NCBI RefSeq assembly: GCF_000308795.1
Contig: NZ_BAGK01000193.1
Location: forward strand, 1-54,929
Direction: 5' to 3'
DNA: 54,929 nucleotides
Origin: Nocardia thailandica NBRC 100428
GTDB taxonomy: Bacteria > Actinomycetota > Actinomycetes > Mycobacteriales > Mycobacteriaceae
The notes beneath the pieces are model-generated. The model ran no database searches, was not told where the DNA came from, and saw only the letters and a list, made by a program, of their open reading frames with translations. Made by a program: the position numbers and the translations under genes. Below, in pieces: positions 10,102 to 18,257 of this stretch. How positions within the stretch are numbered: the first letter of the stretch is position 1; each line of letters opens with the position of its first letter.

Positions 10102-10929
10102 TCAGCCCGGCGCACCGCACAGGGCGTCGCGGACCGCCTCGATGACGGTGTCGGGCGCCTCGGCCATCACGAGGTGCCCGGCGTCGGGGACCACGACCTC
10201 GCGCACCGGCCGCAACGTCCGGTTGAGGCCTGCACCCGCCTCGGCCGACAGCACCCGGTTGCGGGCGCCCCAGACGGTGGTGATCGGCGGGAAGTCCGCG
10301 CCCGGTACGAAGTCGTCCAGGGCGGCGAGGCGGGGGAGCTCCCGCGAGATCGCCGCGGTGACCATCAGTCGCCTGCGTTCGGTCCACCGGCGGGTCAGGT
10401 GTTCGGCGAGGCGTCCGGACTCCGGGGCCGACAGCGTGCCGAACTGCTCACCGACGATCCGGCGGGCCAGCGGCACGGGGACGGAGACCCGGGCGAGTAC
10501 GCGATCGAGATTCACCAGTGGCCCGAGCAGGGCCAGCTTGCCGGTGCGGGTGGGGCGCAGGGTGGCCGCGGTGAGCGGGCTGCTCAGTACCAGCGCGCTG
10601 ATCCGCTCGGGCCGCTCGCGGGTGTACAGCAGCGACACCGCGCTGCCGAAACAGTGCCCGACCAGGGTGACGTCGCGCAGCTCCAGCTCCTCGAGGAACG
10701 CGCCGAGAATGCTCACGTAGGTCTCGAGGGTGTAGCCCGACCGCGGCGCGTCGGAGTCGCCGTAGCCCAGCAGGTCGACCGCGAAGACCCGGTTCGTCGC
10801 CCGCAGCGCCTCGAACTGCGCCTGCCAGATCCGCCGGTCGCCCCCGAGGTTGTGCAGGAACACGATCGGCCTTCCGGCGCCCGCCTCGTCGAAGGCGATC
10901 ACATTCCCCTGATGATGGAACACCTGCAT
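10102..10929 (-). CDS. Alpha/beta hydrolase with Cys in the nucleophile elbow
   Basis: 275 residues, ATG at 10929. An alpha/beta hydrolase fold: oxyanion region IVFLHNLGGDRRIW, then AVDLLGYGDSD, nucleophile elbow VGHCFGSAV, and catalytic His252 in VPDAGHLVM. The nucleophile position is Cys93 rather than the usual Ser, which is known in dienelactone hydrolases but uncommon in this general lipase/esterase-like group. Substrate is unknown. It is transcribed toward the Pfa operon and convergent with accC, with about 100 bases between them. It might act on an acyl ester or thioester, but nothing in the sequence fixes this. Confidence 0.82.
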   Translation of the reverse strand: MQVFHHQGNVIAFDEAGAGRPIVFLHNLGGDRRIWQAQFEALRATNRVFAVDLLGYGDSDAPRSGYTLETYVSILGAFLEELELRDVTLVGHCFGSAVSLLYTRERPERISALVLSSPLTAATLRPTRTGKLALLGPLVNLDRVLARVSVPVPLARRIVGEQFGTLSAPESGRLAEHLTRRWTERRRLMVTAAISRELPRLAALDDFVPGADFPPITTVWGARNRVLSAEAGAGLNRTLRPVREVVVPDAGHLVMAEAPDTVIEAVRDALCGAPG

Positions 10930-11120
10930 CGCCGGACCGTCCTCTCCGCGCCACCACGCCGTGGCCCAGCGTCAGGCTAACCCACCGCGCCGCCCGCCGC
11001 CGCGTCGTCGCGCAGCACCGGAAATGCTGCGGTCGTCGCCGGGAAACCGGTGTCAGGAACGGTCCCCACGGCGTCGCGATCCGGACGGTCTCGTGCCGCG
11101 AACCGTGGGGCGGTGCCGCG

Positions 11121-11729
11121 CTACGGGGACGCCTGTTCGCGCTCGGAGGGCCGCCCGGCGGTGGACCGGTCGCCCGTCAGGGGGCGCAGGCCGGTGGCGA
11201 CATCGACGGCCTCGGTGAGCTCGAGGCGGAATTCGTGGTCGGGGTGGGGCGCGGGGCCGTCGTGATGGGTGGTGCCGTCGGCGGTGATCACGTAGTGCAG
11301 GGTGGTGTCGCCGATGCCGACGGTGACCGTGCCCTCGCCGACCGACGCGGCCACCGCGCGGCCCAGCGGCAGGGCCAACCAGTGGGGGCGCACGGCATCG
11401 GTGGGCTTGCGTTCGCCGAGCAGGGGCGTGCCCCAGACCGCGAGGGCGTCGAGGACGGGGCGCAGGGCGTGGCCCGCGTCGGTGAGTTCGTAGACCGCCG
11501 TGGCCGAGCGGGGGCCGTTGCGTCGGTGGGTGAGGATGCCGTCGCGCTCGAGGTCCTTGAGCCGGGTCGCGAGCATGTCGGTGCTGATGCCGGGGAGGTC
11601 GGCGAACAGGTCGCTGTAGCGGCGCGGGCCTGCGGTGAGTTCCCGCACGACCAGCAGGTTCCAGCGGTCCCCGACCAGGTCGAGCGCGCGGCTGACGGCG
11701 CAGTAGTGGGCGTAGCTTCGGCGTGGCAC
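11121..11729 (-). CDS. HxlR-family transcriptional regulator with C-terminal SCP2-like domain
   Basis: 202 residues. The start is placed at GTG 11729 (VPRRSYAHYCAVSRALDLVG) because the HxlR domain begins there; an upstream ATG at 11846 would run across the operators and into alaA. The winged helix covers about residues 8-100 (DRWNLLVVRELTAGPRRYSDL, LKDLERDGILTHRR), with the conserved early Cys. The C-terminal half resembles SCP2-type ligand domains seen in many actinobacterial HxlR proteins. It lies divergent from alaA with two identical-core palindromes between them, so autoregulation and control of alaA are likely. Confidence 0.85.
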   Translation of the reverse strand: MPRRSYAHYCAVSRALDLVGDRWNLLVVRELTAGPRRYSDLFADLPGISTDMLATRLKDLERDGILTHRRNGPRSATAVYELTDAGHALRPVLDALAVWGTPLLGERKPTDAVRPHWLALPLGRAVAASVGEGTVTVGIGDTTLHYVITADGTTHHDGPAPHPDHEFRLELTEAVDVATGLRPLTGDRSTAGRPSEREQASP

Positions 11730-11750
11730 GTGTACTACTCTAGCCCGGAG

Positions 11751-11786
11751 CTTGGAAAAACCAAGTGAAAACTTGGAAATACCAAG
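11751..11786. promoter_or_regulatory. Tandem palindromic operator, two CTTGG-N5-CCAAG sites
   Basis: Two perfect inverted repeats, CTTGGAAAAACCAAG at 11751-11765 and CTTGGAAATACCAAG at 11772-11786. Their centres are 21 bases apart, two turns of B-DNA. They sit between the divergent HxlR regulator and alaA, and the stretch is strikingly AT-rich for this window. Inference: binding sites for the adjacent HxlR protein. Confidence 0.75.
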
Positions 11787-11823
11787 TAGAGTGTGCGGCA
11801 ACCACACCTGGGAAGGGATGTCC

Positions 11824-13035
11824 ATGCAGGTCAAGCAGTCCAGCAAGCTGGCGGGAGTGTCGTACGAGATCCGCGGTCCGGTGGCCGAGGAAGCCGCGCG
11901 GCTCGAGGCCGAGGGGCATCACGTGGTCAAGCTCAACACCGGCAACCCGCAGGTGTTCGGCTTCGAGGCGCCGCCGGATCTGTTGCAGGACATGGTCCGC
12001 ACGCTGCCGGTCTCCACGGGCTACTCCTCGTCCAAGGGGCTGCTCTCGGCCCGGCGCGCGGTCGTGCAGTACTACCAGACCCTCGGCGTGGACGGCGTCG
12101 GCGTCGAGGAGGTGTTCCTGGGCAACGGCGTCTCCGAGCTGATCATGATGGCGATGACGGCGCTGCTCGAGAACGGCGACGAGGTCCTCGTCCCGGCCCC
12201 GGACTTCCCGCTGTGGACCGCGGCCACCGCGCTCAACGGCGGCAAGCCGGTGCACTACGTCTGCGACGAGGGCGCCGACTGGTATCCGGACCTGGCCGAC
12301 ATCACCGCCAAGATCACCGACCGCACCCGCGCGATCGTGCTGATCAACCCGAACAATCCGACCGGCGCGGTCTACCCGCCCGAGGTCGTGCGCGAGATCC
12401 TCGAGATCGCGCGCCGTCACAACCTGGTCGTCTTCGCCGACGAGATCTACGACAAGATCTACTTCGACGGCCTGACCCACACCGCGGTCGCCTCCCTGGC
12501 GCCGGACCTGCTGGTACTGACCTTCTCGGGCCTGTCCAAGAACTACCGCGGCGCCGGGCTGCGCTCGGGCTGGCTGGTGGTCTCCGGGCCCACCCAGCAC
12601 GCCGCGAGCTACCTCGAGGGGCTCACCATGCTCGCCGGGCTCCGCCTGTGCTCGAATGTGCCCGGCCAGCAGGCGATCCAGGCCGCCCTCGGCGGCTACC
12701 AGAGCATCAACGACCTGGTGCTGCCCGGTGGCCGGCTGCGCGAACAGCGCGACCGCGCCTACGAGGCCCTCAACGCCATCCCCGGCATCTCCTGCGTCAA
12801 GCCCAAGGGCGCGCTGTACGTCTTCCCCCGCATCGACCTGGACGTCTATCCCATCCACGACGACGAGAAGTTCGTCCTCGACCTGCTGCTGCAGGAGAAG
12901 ATCCACATCGTGCAGGGCACCGGCTTCAACTGGGCGCGGCCCGACCACTTCCGCATCGTGACCCTCCCGCACGCCGACGAGCTCGAAGCCATCATCGAGC
13001 GCATCGGCCGCTTCCTCGGCACCTACCGTCAGTGA
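11824..13035 (+). CDS. alaA: PLP-dependent alanine aminotransferase, AlaA type
   Basis: 403 residues. ATG at 11824 is chosen over ATG 11818 because GGAAGGG at 11811-11817 then has 6-base spacing. From the opening KQSSKLAGVSYEIRGPV onward it closely parallels E. coli AlaA, a glutamate-pyruvate aminotransferase of fold-type I. Key motifs: LNTGNPQVFGF, the substrate/PLP segment NGVSELI, INPNNPTGAVY, FADEIYDKI, and PLP Lys239 in GLSKNYRGAG. It is cytosolic and makes alanine from pyruvate and glutamate. Expression is probably governed by the two palindromes upstream. Confidence 0.92.
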   Translation: MQVKQSSKLAGVSYEIRGPVAEEAARLEAEGHHVVKLNTGNPQVFGFEAPPDLLQDMVRTLPVSTGYSSSKGLLSARRAVVQYYQTLGVDGVGVEEVFLGNGVSELIMMAMTALLENGDEVLVPAPDFPLWTAATALNGGKPVHYVCDEGADWYPDLADITAKITDRTRAIVLINPNNPTGAVYPPEVVREILEIARRHNLVVFADEIYDKIYFDGLTHTAVASLAPDLLVLTFSGLSKNYRGAGLRSGWLVVSGPTQHAASYLEGLTMLAGLRLCSNVPGQQAIQAALGGYQSINDLVLPGGRLREQRDRAYEALNAIPGISCVKPKGALYVFPRIDLDVYPIHDDEKFVLDLLLQEKIHIVQGTGFNWARPDHFRIVTLPHADELEAIIERIGRFLGTYRQ

Positions 13036-13058
13036 GTCCGCCCGCGGCGGACGGGAAC

Positions 13059-13088
13059 AGGTCGGGCGCCCCGCGGGGCGCCCGACCT
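13059..13088. terminator. Bidirectional hairpin terminator between alaA and the ABC permease gene
   Basis: A perfect 14-bp stem (AGGTCGGGCGCCCC / GGGGCGCCCGACCT) with a 2-base centre. It lies between two convergent genes and its right arm touches the last codon of the minus-strand permease. No long T-run, as is usual in such GC-rich genomes. Confidence 0.75.
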
Positions 13089-13899
13089 ACTTCAGTCCCG
13101 ACCGCACGAAGGCGTTGACGATGTGGCGCTGCAGCACCAGGTACAGCAGCAGCACCGGCAGGCACGCCAGGCCGGCCAGGGCCATCATCGGCCCCCACTG
13201 GTCACCCTCGGTGCCCATGAACGAACGCAGCCCCAGCTGCAGGACGCTGTTGTCGCGGCGCAGGACGACGGCAGGCCAGAAGTACTCGTTCCACGCGTTG
13301 ATGAACAGCAGGATGCCCAGCGCGGCGAGCGCGGGGCGCAGATTGGGCACCACCACGGTCCACAGGATCGACCAGGAGGTGCGCCCGTCGATGCGGGCGG
13401 CGGCGATCAGCTCCTTGGGGAACGAGGCCATGTGCTGGCGCAGCAGCAGCACCCCGAGCGCCGAGCACAGCGTCGGGACGACCACGCCGAGCAGGTTGTT
13501 GATGAGGCCGAGGTCGTTGAGCAGGATGTAGTTCGGCAGCATCGTCACCTGGAACGGCACCAGCCAGGTGCCGACGAACGCCAGGTACAGCAACCGCTGC
13601 AGCGGGAAGGTGTACATGGCGAAGGCGTAGGAGGCCAGCAGCGCCACCAGCAGCTGGCCCGCCGCGGAGAGCGCCGCCACGAAGAACGTGTTGGCGATCA
13701 GCCCGGTGACGTCGACCTTGTCCGCCGCGTCGGCGAAGTTCGCCGTCGACAACGGCCACGGGATCGGCGAGAGCGAGGTGACGTCCTGTGGCCTGCGCAG
13801 CGCGGTGGCGAACAGCCAGTAGATGGGGAACACGCACAGCAGCGCGGTGATCGCGAGCAGCAGGTGCGCCCCGAGGCCGCGCAGTCGGTCAATCGTCAT
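13087..13899 (-). CDS. ugpE: ABC transporter permease, UgpE/MalG type
   Basis: 270 residues with about six hydrophobic segments and the EAA loop RIDGRTSWSILWTVVVPN of binding-protein-dependent importers. CUT1-family (sugar or glycerol-3-phosphate) inner-membrane permease that pairs with the next upstream gene. ATG 13899 overlaps the end of the UgpA-like gene by 11 bases. The operon context with a phosphodiesterase suggests a glycerophosphoryl substrate; the Ugp name rests on gene set and family resemblance, not on a proven substrate. Confidence 0.82.
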   Translation of the reverse strand: MTIDRLRGLGAHLLLAITALLCVFPIYWLFATALRRPQDVTSLSPIPWPLSTANFADAADKVDVTGLIANTFFVAALSAAGQLLVALLASYAFAMYTFPLQRLLYLAFVGTWLVPFQVTMLPNYILLNDLGLINNLLGVVVPTLCSALGVLLLRQHMASFPKELIAAARIDGRTSWSILWTVVVPNLRPALAALGILLFINAWNEYFWPAVVLRRDNSVLQLGLRSFMGTEGDQWGPMMALAGLACLPVLLLYLVLQRHIVNAFVRSGLK

Positions 13900-14842
13900 G
13901 GATGGCCACCTTCTCCGAGATCCACACCAGCACCGAGGCGATCACGCCGAAGCCGAGGAACAACAGCACCCCCGCCGCCGCGCTGAGCCCGGCGTCGAAG
14001 CTGTGGAAGGCGTAGTCCCACAGCAGGTAGTAGATGTTGGTGGTGGCCTGTGCCGGACCGCCCTGGGTCATCGAGTCGATGATCGGGAAGCTCAGGGTCG
14101 GGCTGAGCAGGATCGTGGTCAGCACGAGGAACAGCAGCGTCGGCGAGAGCAGCGGCAGGGTGATCCAGCGCCGGATCTGCCCGGCCGAGGCGCCGTCGAC
14201 GCGGGCCGCCTCGTCGTAGTCGCCGCTGATGCCCGCCAGCCCGGCCCACACCACCAGCACCGCGAAACCGATGAGCTGCCAGGCGGTGATCACCACGATC
14301 ACCCCCTGGGCGGTGCCCTCCTCGTAGACCCAGTTGCGGTCGGAGCCGAGCACCTGGTCGACGAATCCGCTGCCGGGGTGCAGCAGCCAGCGCCAGACGG
14401 CGGCCGCGGCGACCGGCGCCACGAGGAACGGCGCGAACACCAGCGCCTGGTAGACGGTGCGCGCCCGCCCGTGCACGCGCCGGCCGGCCAGCGCGATGAG
14501 CACCGGCAGCACCACGGTGAACGGGAGCAGGCCCGCGATCAGGGTGAAGGTACGCCACAGCGAGCCGCGGAAGGCCGGGAGTTCCAGCAGCCGTTCGTAG
14601 TTGCCGGTGCCGACGGGCTTCATCGGCGCGGTCGGCAGCATGTTCCACGAGTAGGTGGACAGTTCCACCGCCTGGATCAGCGGCCGGTAGGTCCACACCA
14701 CCAGCAGGATCAGCGCGGGCGCGAGATACAGGTAGGGGACCGCGGTGCGGGCCAGCCGGGGCAGGACGCGGCGCGGACCCGGCGCCGCGGCGGCGGTGAC
14801 CGCCACCGGCGCCGGGTCCTGCCGTTCGTCGAGGACGAACAT
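13889..14842 (-). CDS. ugpA: ABC transporter permease, UgpA/MalF type
   Basis: 317 residues. ATG at 14842 is used; a GTG at 14848 would overlap the upstream stop (GTGA) and is equally possible. Six hydrophobic helices begin with YLYLAPALILLVVWTY, and the EAA loop reads ARVDGASAGQIRRWITLPLL. It forms the heteromeric channel with the UgpE-like protein. The N-terminal 30 residues are Ala/Pro-rich and non-conserved in appearance. Confidence 0.82.
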   Translation of the reverse strand: MFVLDERQDPAPVAVTAAAAPGPRRVLPRLARTAVPYLYLAPALILLVVWTYRPLIQAVELSTYSWNMLPTAPMKPVGTGNYERLLELPAFRGSLWRTFTLIAGLLPFTVVLPVLIALAGRRVHGRARTVYQALVFAPFLVAPVAAAAVWRWLLHPGSGFVDQVLGSDRNWVYEEGTAQGVIVVITAWQLIGFAVLVVWAGLAGISGDYDEAARVDGASAGQIRRWITLPLLSPTLLFLVLTTILLSPTLSFPIIDSMTQGGPAQATTNIYYLLWDYAFHSFDAGLSAAAGVLLFLGFGVIASVLVWISEKVAIHDD

Positions 14843-14844
14843 CC

Positions 14845-15702
14845 TCACCGCGTTTCCGCGGCGATCGCCGCGAGCTGGTCGAGCACCTCGGACTCGGGCC
14901 GGTCGTAGACCGGCGGCGCCGGGGTGGCCTCCACCGCGGTCGCGACGAACACCTCGTCGACGAGGTCGATGCGGCTGTAGCCGAATCCGGTCAGGCCGCG
15001 GTGACGGCCCGCCGGGGCGAAGGTGTCGATGCGGTAGGACAGCGCGGGCCCGATCCACACCGGCGCGCCCGCGAAGCCGGCCGCCCCGGTCAGGTGGTTG
15101 TGCCCGCACAGGATCATCCGCACGTCGCTGCCGCGCACGATCTCGGCGAGCGCGCCGGCGTCGGTGAGCCGCAGGAAGTCCGCGGCCACGTTCGCCGAAC
15201 GCACCGGCGGGTGGTGCAGCACCAGCACGGTGCCGCGCTCGGCCGGCTCGGCCAGGACCCCGGCCAGCCAGGTCAGCTGCGCCTGCTCGAGCCGTCCCTC
15301 GTGCCGGAAGGGCGTGGTGCTGTCCAGCACCACGATCCGGACGCCGGCGACCTCGTGCACCCGGTCGAGCGGGGCGTCGGGGTCGACGCTGCCCGGCGCC
15401 GCGCCGAGCAGTTCCTCGGCGAAGGCGACCCGCTCGTCGTGGTTGCCCATGGCGTAGACCACCGAGGCCCCCAGTTCGGCCGCCACCGGGTCGATGGCGG
15501 CGCGCAGGCGCCGGTACGCCTCGCGGGACCCGTTGTCGGACAGGTCGCCGGACAGGATCAGCGCGTCGACGGCCCGCCCCGAGCCGCGCAGCGACGCGAG
15601 TACGGACAGCAGGTTGGCGTGGGTGTCGACCGCGCCATGGACGAGTTCGCCGGGCGCCCGCAGATGGGTGTCGGTCAGCTGGACGAAGGTGAGTTCGCTC
15701 AT
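14845..15702 (-). CDS. Calcineurin-like metallophosphoesterase (GpdQ/CpdA-like)
   Basis: 285 residues, ATG 15702 overlapping the substrate-binding-protein stop. All metal-binding motifs of the binuclear metallophosphoesterase fold are present: TDTHL (Asp11, His13), SGDLSDNG, MGNHDE, VLHHPPV and CGHNHLTG. GpdQ- and CpdA-type enzymes cleave glycerophosphodiesters or cyclic nucleotides. Lying between ugpB- and ugpA-like genes, it most plausibly releases glycerol-3-phosphate or a phosphate monoester from an imported diester. No signal peptide is visible, so cytosolic action after import is inferred. Confidence 0.85.
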   Translation of the reverse strand: MSELTFVQLTDTHLRAPGELVHGAVDTHANLLSVLASLRGSGRAVDALILSGDLSDNGSREAYRRLRAAIDPVAAELGASVVYAMGNHDERVAFAEELLGAAPGSVDPDAPLDRVHEVAGVRIVVLDSTTPFRHEGRLEQAQLTWLAGVLAEPAERGTVLVLHHPPVRSANVAADFLRLTDAGALAEIVRGSDVRMILCGHNHLTGAAGFAGAPVWIGPALSYRIDTFAPAGRHRGLTGFGYSRIDLVDEVFVATAVEATPAPPVYDRPESEVLDQLAAIAAETR

Positions 15703-17069
15703 GTGGCGGGAAGGAGCTTGGCGCCCTGCTCGCGGGCGGCGGTCAGCGTGGACTGCGGGTCCTTGCCCTGGAACACCACGGCTTCGACGGCCTCCATCAT
15801 GCCGTCGCGGATCTGCAGGTAGTTGTTGCCGGGCATGGAGATCCAGGGCTCCATGGCGGCCAGCTGCGCGACGTTCGGCCCGAGCAGCGGGTTCTGGCGC
15901 GACCATTCGGCCAGGGCGCCGACGGGCTCGAGCAGGCTGGTGCGCAGCGGCAGGTAGCCGATGTTCTGCGAGATCTTCACGTAGGACTCCTCGCTGGTGA
16001 GGAACTTGATCAGCTCCCAGGACGCGCGCTGCTTGGCCGGGTCGTTGGACAGGATGTGCAGGCCCGCACCGGAATTGGTGGGCACGGTGGCCTTGGTGCC
16101 GAACTTGGGCATGGTCGTCGAGCGCAGGTCCCACTTGTCCTTGGCGCCGGTGACGAACGTGCCCTGGATGGCGCTGGTCTCGAGGATCATGCCGATCTCG
16201 CCGCGGGCGAAGGCCTCGTAGCCCTGCTTCTGCTGCAGCTTCGGCATGCCGCCGCTGGTGACCAGATCCTGGGCCATCGTCACGACCTCGACGGCGGGGG
16301 CGTCGGCGTAGGTCAGGGTGCGGCGGTCCTCGGAGATGACGCGGCCGCCGTTGGAGCGCACCATCGACTGGAAGCACCAGTCCTTGGCGGTCTTGGTCAG
16401 GCAGTCGACGTAGACGCCGCCCTTGCCCGTCCTCGCGTTGATCGCCTTGGCCGCCGCGGCGACCTCGGCCCAGGTGGCCGGCGGCTTGGCCGGATCGAGG
16501 CCCGCCTCGGTGAACAGGCTCGCGTTGAAGTACAGCACCGGGGTGGAGAAGACGAACGGAACGCCGTAGGTGTGGCCGTCCCAGTCGTCGAGGGTGCGGG
16601 CGCGCGGCGCGTACGGGTGCCCGTTGCCGTCGAAGTTGCGCTGCACCGCGTCCTTGCCGACCAGGGTGTCCAGCGGCTTGGCGCCCAGCGAGTTGACCGT
16701 GAAGTCCAGGTCGGAGAAGCCGAGCTGGGCGACGTCCGGCGGGGTGCCCGCGACGATCTGGTTCTGGATGCTCGAGATCGTGTCGGTGGCCGGGTTGGGG
16801 CTGTTGCCCTGTGGCTTCTGCGCGGTGACCTTGATGTTGGGGTGCTTGGCGGAGAAGTCGGCGATCAGGGCGTTGAAGGTGTCGGTCCAGGCGCCCGCCA
16901 GGCCGTAGTTGTAGGACTCGAAGACGATCGAGACCTGCTGGTCGGCGGCCAGCTCCGGGATCTGGGCGGTCGAACCCGGGTCGCCGGTGCCCGAGCCGCC
17001 CAGGCCGCAGCCGGTCAGCGCGAGGGCGGTGGTGAACACCAGGCCCAGGACGGGCAAGGTGCGTTTCAT
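15699..17069 (-). CDS. ugpB: ABC transporter substrate-binding lipoprotein, UgpB-like
   Basis: 456 residues. ATG 17069 is chosen because GAGGAGAACC precedes it at good spacing; ATG 17084 would place the start inside that ribosome site. An N-terminal lipoprotein signal ends in lipobox LTGC with lipidated Cys21. The rest is a CUT1-type solute-binding protein (VSIVFESYNYG, ADFSAKHPNIKV, GYLPLRTSLLEP). It would be membrane-anchored outside the cell and deliver ligand to the UgpA/E permeases. Trp and Asp residues of a polyol site seem plentiful, but the ligand cannot be read from sequence alone. Confidence 0.85.
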   Translation of the reverse strand: MKRTLPVLGLVFTTALALTGCGLGGSGTGDPGSTAQIPELAADQQVSIVFESYNYGLAGAWTDTFNALIADFSAKHPNIKVTAQKPQGNSPNPATDTISSIQNQIVAGTPPDVAQLGFSDLDFTVNSLGAKPLDTLVGKDAVQRNFDGNGHPYAPRARTLDDWDGHTYGVPFVFSTPVLYFNASLFTEAGLDPAKPPATWAEVAAAAKAINARTGKGGVYVDCLTKTAKDWCFQSMVRSNGGRVISEDRRTLTYADAPAVEVVTMAQDLVTSGGMPKLQQKQGYEAFARGEIGMILETSAIQGTFVTGAKDKWDLRSTTMPKFGTKATVPTNSGAGLHILSNDPAKQRASWELIKFLTSEESYVKISQNIGYLPLRTSLLEPVGALAEWSRQNPLLGPNVAQLAAMEPWISMPGNNYLQIRDGMMEAVEAVVFQGKDPQSTLTAAREQGAKLLPAT

Positions 17070-17114
17070 GGTGGTTCTCCTCATCGTGTACCCCGCCTCG
17101 GGCGGCGGGGAGTC

Positions 17115-18248
17115 CTAGGCGACGGGCACGGCGGCCGCGTCGGTGACCCGCTCGGTCTCCTCCGTCGGTTCGCGCCAGGTCAGGCGCAGGCCGGTGGCGG
17201 GATCGAACAGGTGGATGTCGTCCGGGTCGACGCGCAGGGCGATGTCCTCGCCGGTGCGGACCCCGGCGGGGCGCGGGGCGCGGGCGCACAGCCGGGTCTC
17301 CCCGGCCTCGAGATGCACCAGTTCCTCGCTGCCCAGGTTCTCGACCATGCCGACCGTCGCGCGCACCTCGGTGGCGGTGGCGTCGATGCGCAACCGCTCC
17401 GGGCGGATGCCCGCGATGACGGGCTGATCGTCGGCATCCACCGGTGCGGCGATGCCGAGGGGGGCGTCGATCCCGTCGGCGACCAGCCGCAGCGCGCCGT
17501 CGCGGTGGGTGACGGTGGCGGGCAGCAGGTTCATCGGCGGCGCGCCGAGGAACCCGGCGACGAAGGTGGAGCGGGGCCGGTCGTAGAGCTCCTCGGGCGT
17601 GCCGAGCTGCTCGATCCGGCCGTCGTTGAGCAGGGCGATGCGGGTGGCCATGGTGGTGGCCTCGACCTGGTCGTGGGTGACGTAGAGGAACGTCGCCCCC
17701 AGGCGCCGGTGCAGCGCGATGAGCTCGGCGCGCGTGGCACTGCGCAGCTTCGCGTCCAGATTCGACAGCGGCTCGTCCATGAGGAACGCCCCGGGATCAC
17801 GAACCATGGCCCGCGCCAGTGCGACCCGCTGCCGCTGCCCGCCCGAGAGCGCCACCGGCTTGCGGTCGAGCAGCGCCGACAGCTCCAGCGTGGCCGCGAC
17901 GTCGCCGACCCGCCGCGCGATCTCGTCGCGGGACGTGCGCCGCGCGCGCAGCGGGAAGCCGATGTTGCGCGCCACCGACAGGTGCGGGTAGAGCGCGTAG
18001 CTCTGGAACACCATGGCCAGGTCGCGATGCTGGGGCGGGGTGTCGGTGATGTCCCTGCCGTCGAGCAGGATCCGGCCCGCGCTCGGCTGTTCGAGCCCGG
18101 CGATCATCCGTAGCAGGGTCGACTTGCCGCAGCCGCTGGGGCCGAGCAACACCATGAACTCACCGTCGGCGATGTCGAGGCTCACCTCGTGCACCGCCAC
18201 CGCGCTGCCGAACCGCTTCGACACCGCTTCGATCTGCAATCGCGCCAC
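17115..18248 (-). CDS. ugpC: ABC transporter ATPase, UgpC/MsmK type
   Basis: 377 residues, GTG start at 18248 preceded by AAGGAGAGAC. Walker A GPSGCGKST, Q-loop MVFQSYALYPHLSV, signature LSGGQRQRVALARA, Walker B FLMDEPLSNLDA and the His switch VTHDQ are all intact. A C-terminal TOBE/regulatory domain of about 140 residues is typical of CUT1 ATPases. It energises the UgpA/E permeases. Only 9 bases separate it from the upstream hydrolase gene, indicating a shared transcript. Confidence 0.88.
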   Translation of the reverse strand: MARLQIEAVSKRFGSAVAVHEVSLDIADGEFMVLLGPSGCGKSTLLRMIAGLEQPSAGRILLDGRDITDTPPQHRDLAMVFQSYALYPHLSVARNIGFPLRARRTSRDEIARRVGDVAATLELSALLDRKPVALSGGQRQRVALARAMVRDPGAFLMDEPLSNLDAKLRSATRAELIALHRRLGATFLYVTHDQVEATTMATRIALLNDGRIEQLGTPEELYDRPRSTFVAGFLGAPPMNLLPATVTHRDGALRLVADGIDAPLGIAAPVDADDQPVIAGIRPERLRIDATATEVRATVGMVENLGSEELVHLEAGETRLCARAPRPAGVRTGEDIALRVDPDDIHLFDPATGLRLTWREPTEETERVTDAAAVPVA

Positions 18249-18257
18249 GTCTCTCCT

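Noticed and set aside
11064..11110. Inverted repeat CCCCACGG / CCGTGGGG after the HxlR gene
   Set aside because: 8-bp arms 31 bases apart with no further support; too weak for a terminator call.
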